A DNA stretch of 11,326 nt from Oscillospiraceae bacterium (lineage in GTDB: Bacteria > Bacillota > Clostridia > Oscillospirales > Acutalibacteraceae), in NCBI GenBank assembly GCA_902782805.1, contig CACZON010000187.1, positions 1 to 11,326 of the forward strand, in the 5' to 3' direction. A model generated the notes under the pieces. That model ran no database searches and was not told where the DNA came from. It worked only from the letters and a program-made list of their open reading frames with translations. A program made the translations under genes and the position numbers. This document shows, in pieces, positions 11,313 to 11,326 of this stretch. The first letter of the stretch is position 1, and each line of letters opens with the position of its first letter.

Positions 11313-11326
11313 CCTTTTCCTTTGCA

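Noticed and set aside
1..11326. CRISPR array, insertion sequence, phage or attachment sites
   Set aside because: No spaced direct repeats, transposase or integrase frames or target duplications were seen; gene order is that of a normal core chromosome.

Overview
The window looks like chromosomal core DNA from a Gram-positive anaerobe of the class Clostridia, probably an uncultured gut-type member of the Oscillospirales or a related order. The evidence is the gene content and order (ywiB-argS, ddl-murI, and rpmG-secE-nusG-rplK-rplA followed by an L10 leader), a zinc-ribbon L33, a Bacillus-type MazF, strong GGAGG ribosome binding sites, frequent TTG starts, sigma-A type promoters and moderately high GC. 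The genus is inference. There is no sign of phage, insertion sequence, CRISPR or other recent transfer.

The left two thirds (about 60-7603) is all on the minus strand. Reading in the direction of transcription, a strong promoter at 7677-7705 starts a tightly packed operon ddl-murI-ywiB(DUF1934)-argS: two D-amino-acid enzymes for peptidoglycan, a small beta-barrel-like protein, and arginyl-tRNA synthetase. Next comes a two-helix membrane protein (probably DUF6106) with its own extended -10 promoter and a clear terminator. The bifunctional NAD(P)H-hydrate repair enzyme and a small TTG-initiated lipoprotein follow, closed by a second terminator, and then a solitary mazF-type endoribonuclease gene with a potentially structured leader and no visible antitoxin gene.

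The right third (about 7735-11326) is on the plus strand. A consensus promoter, divergent from the ddl promoter and separated from it by a 24-bp near-perfect palindrome, drives a conserved-looking protein of unknown function. The transcription/translation cluster follows: rpmG, secE, nusG, a terminator, an L1-type autoregulatory leader, rplK and rplA. It ends with a perfect consensus promoter and the L10 leader RNA of the next operon (rplJ-rplL), whose genes lie beyond the window.

The coding genes are mostly ordinary housekeeping; the interesting signals are in the control regions. (1) The rpmG leader can fold into a three-way junction and two hairpins, and one hairpin arm is a copy of the rpmG Shine-Dalgarno/start region, giving a plausible translational switch. 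(2) The two ribosomal promoters both have their -35 element inside an inverted repeat, with unrelated repeat sequences. (3) The 24-bp dyad lies midway between the divergent ddl and unknown-gene promoters. (4) The rplK leader carries an L1-binding-like asymmetric loop. (5) The mazF leader can form mutually exclusive stems, one of which covers its ribosome binding site. All of these rest on reading by eye and need folding, covariation or expression checks.
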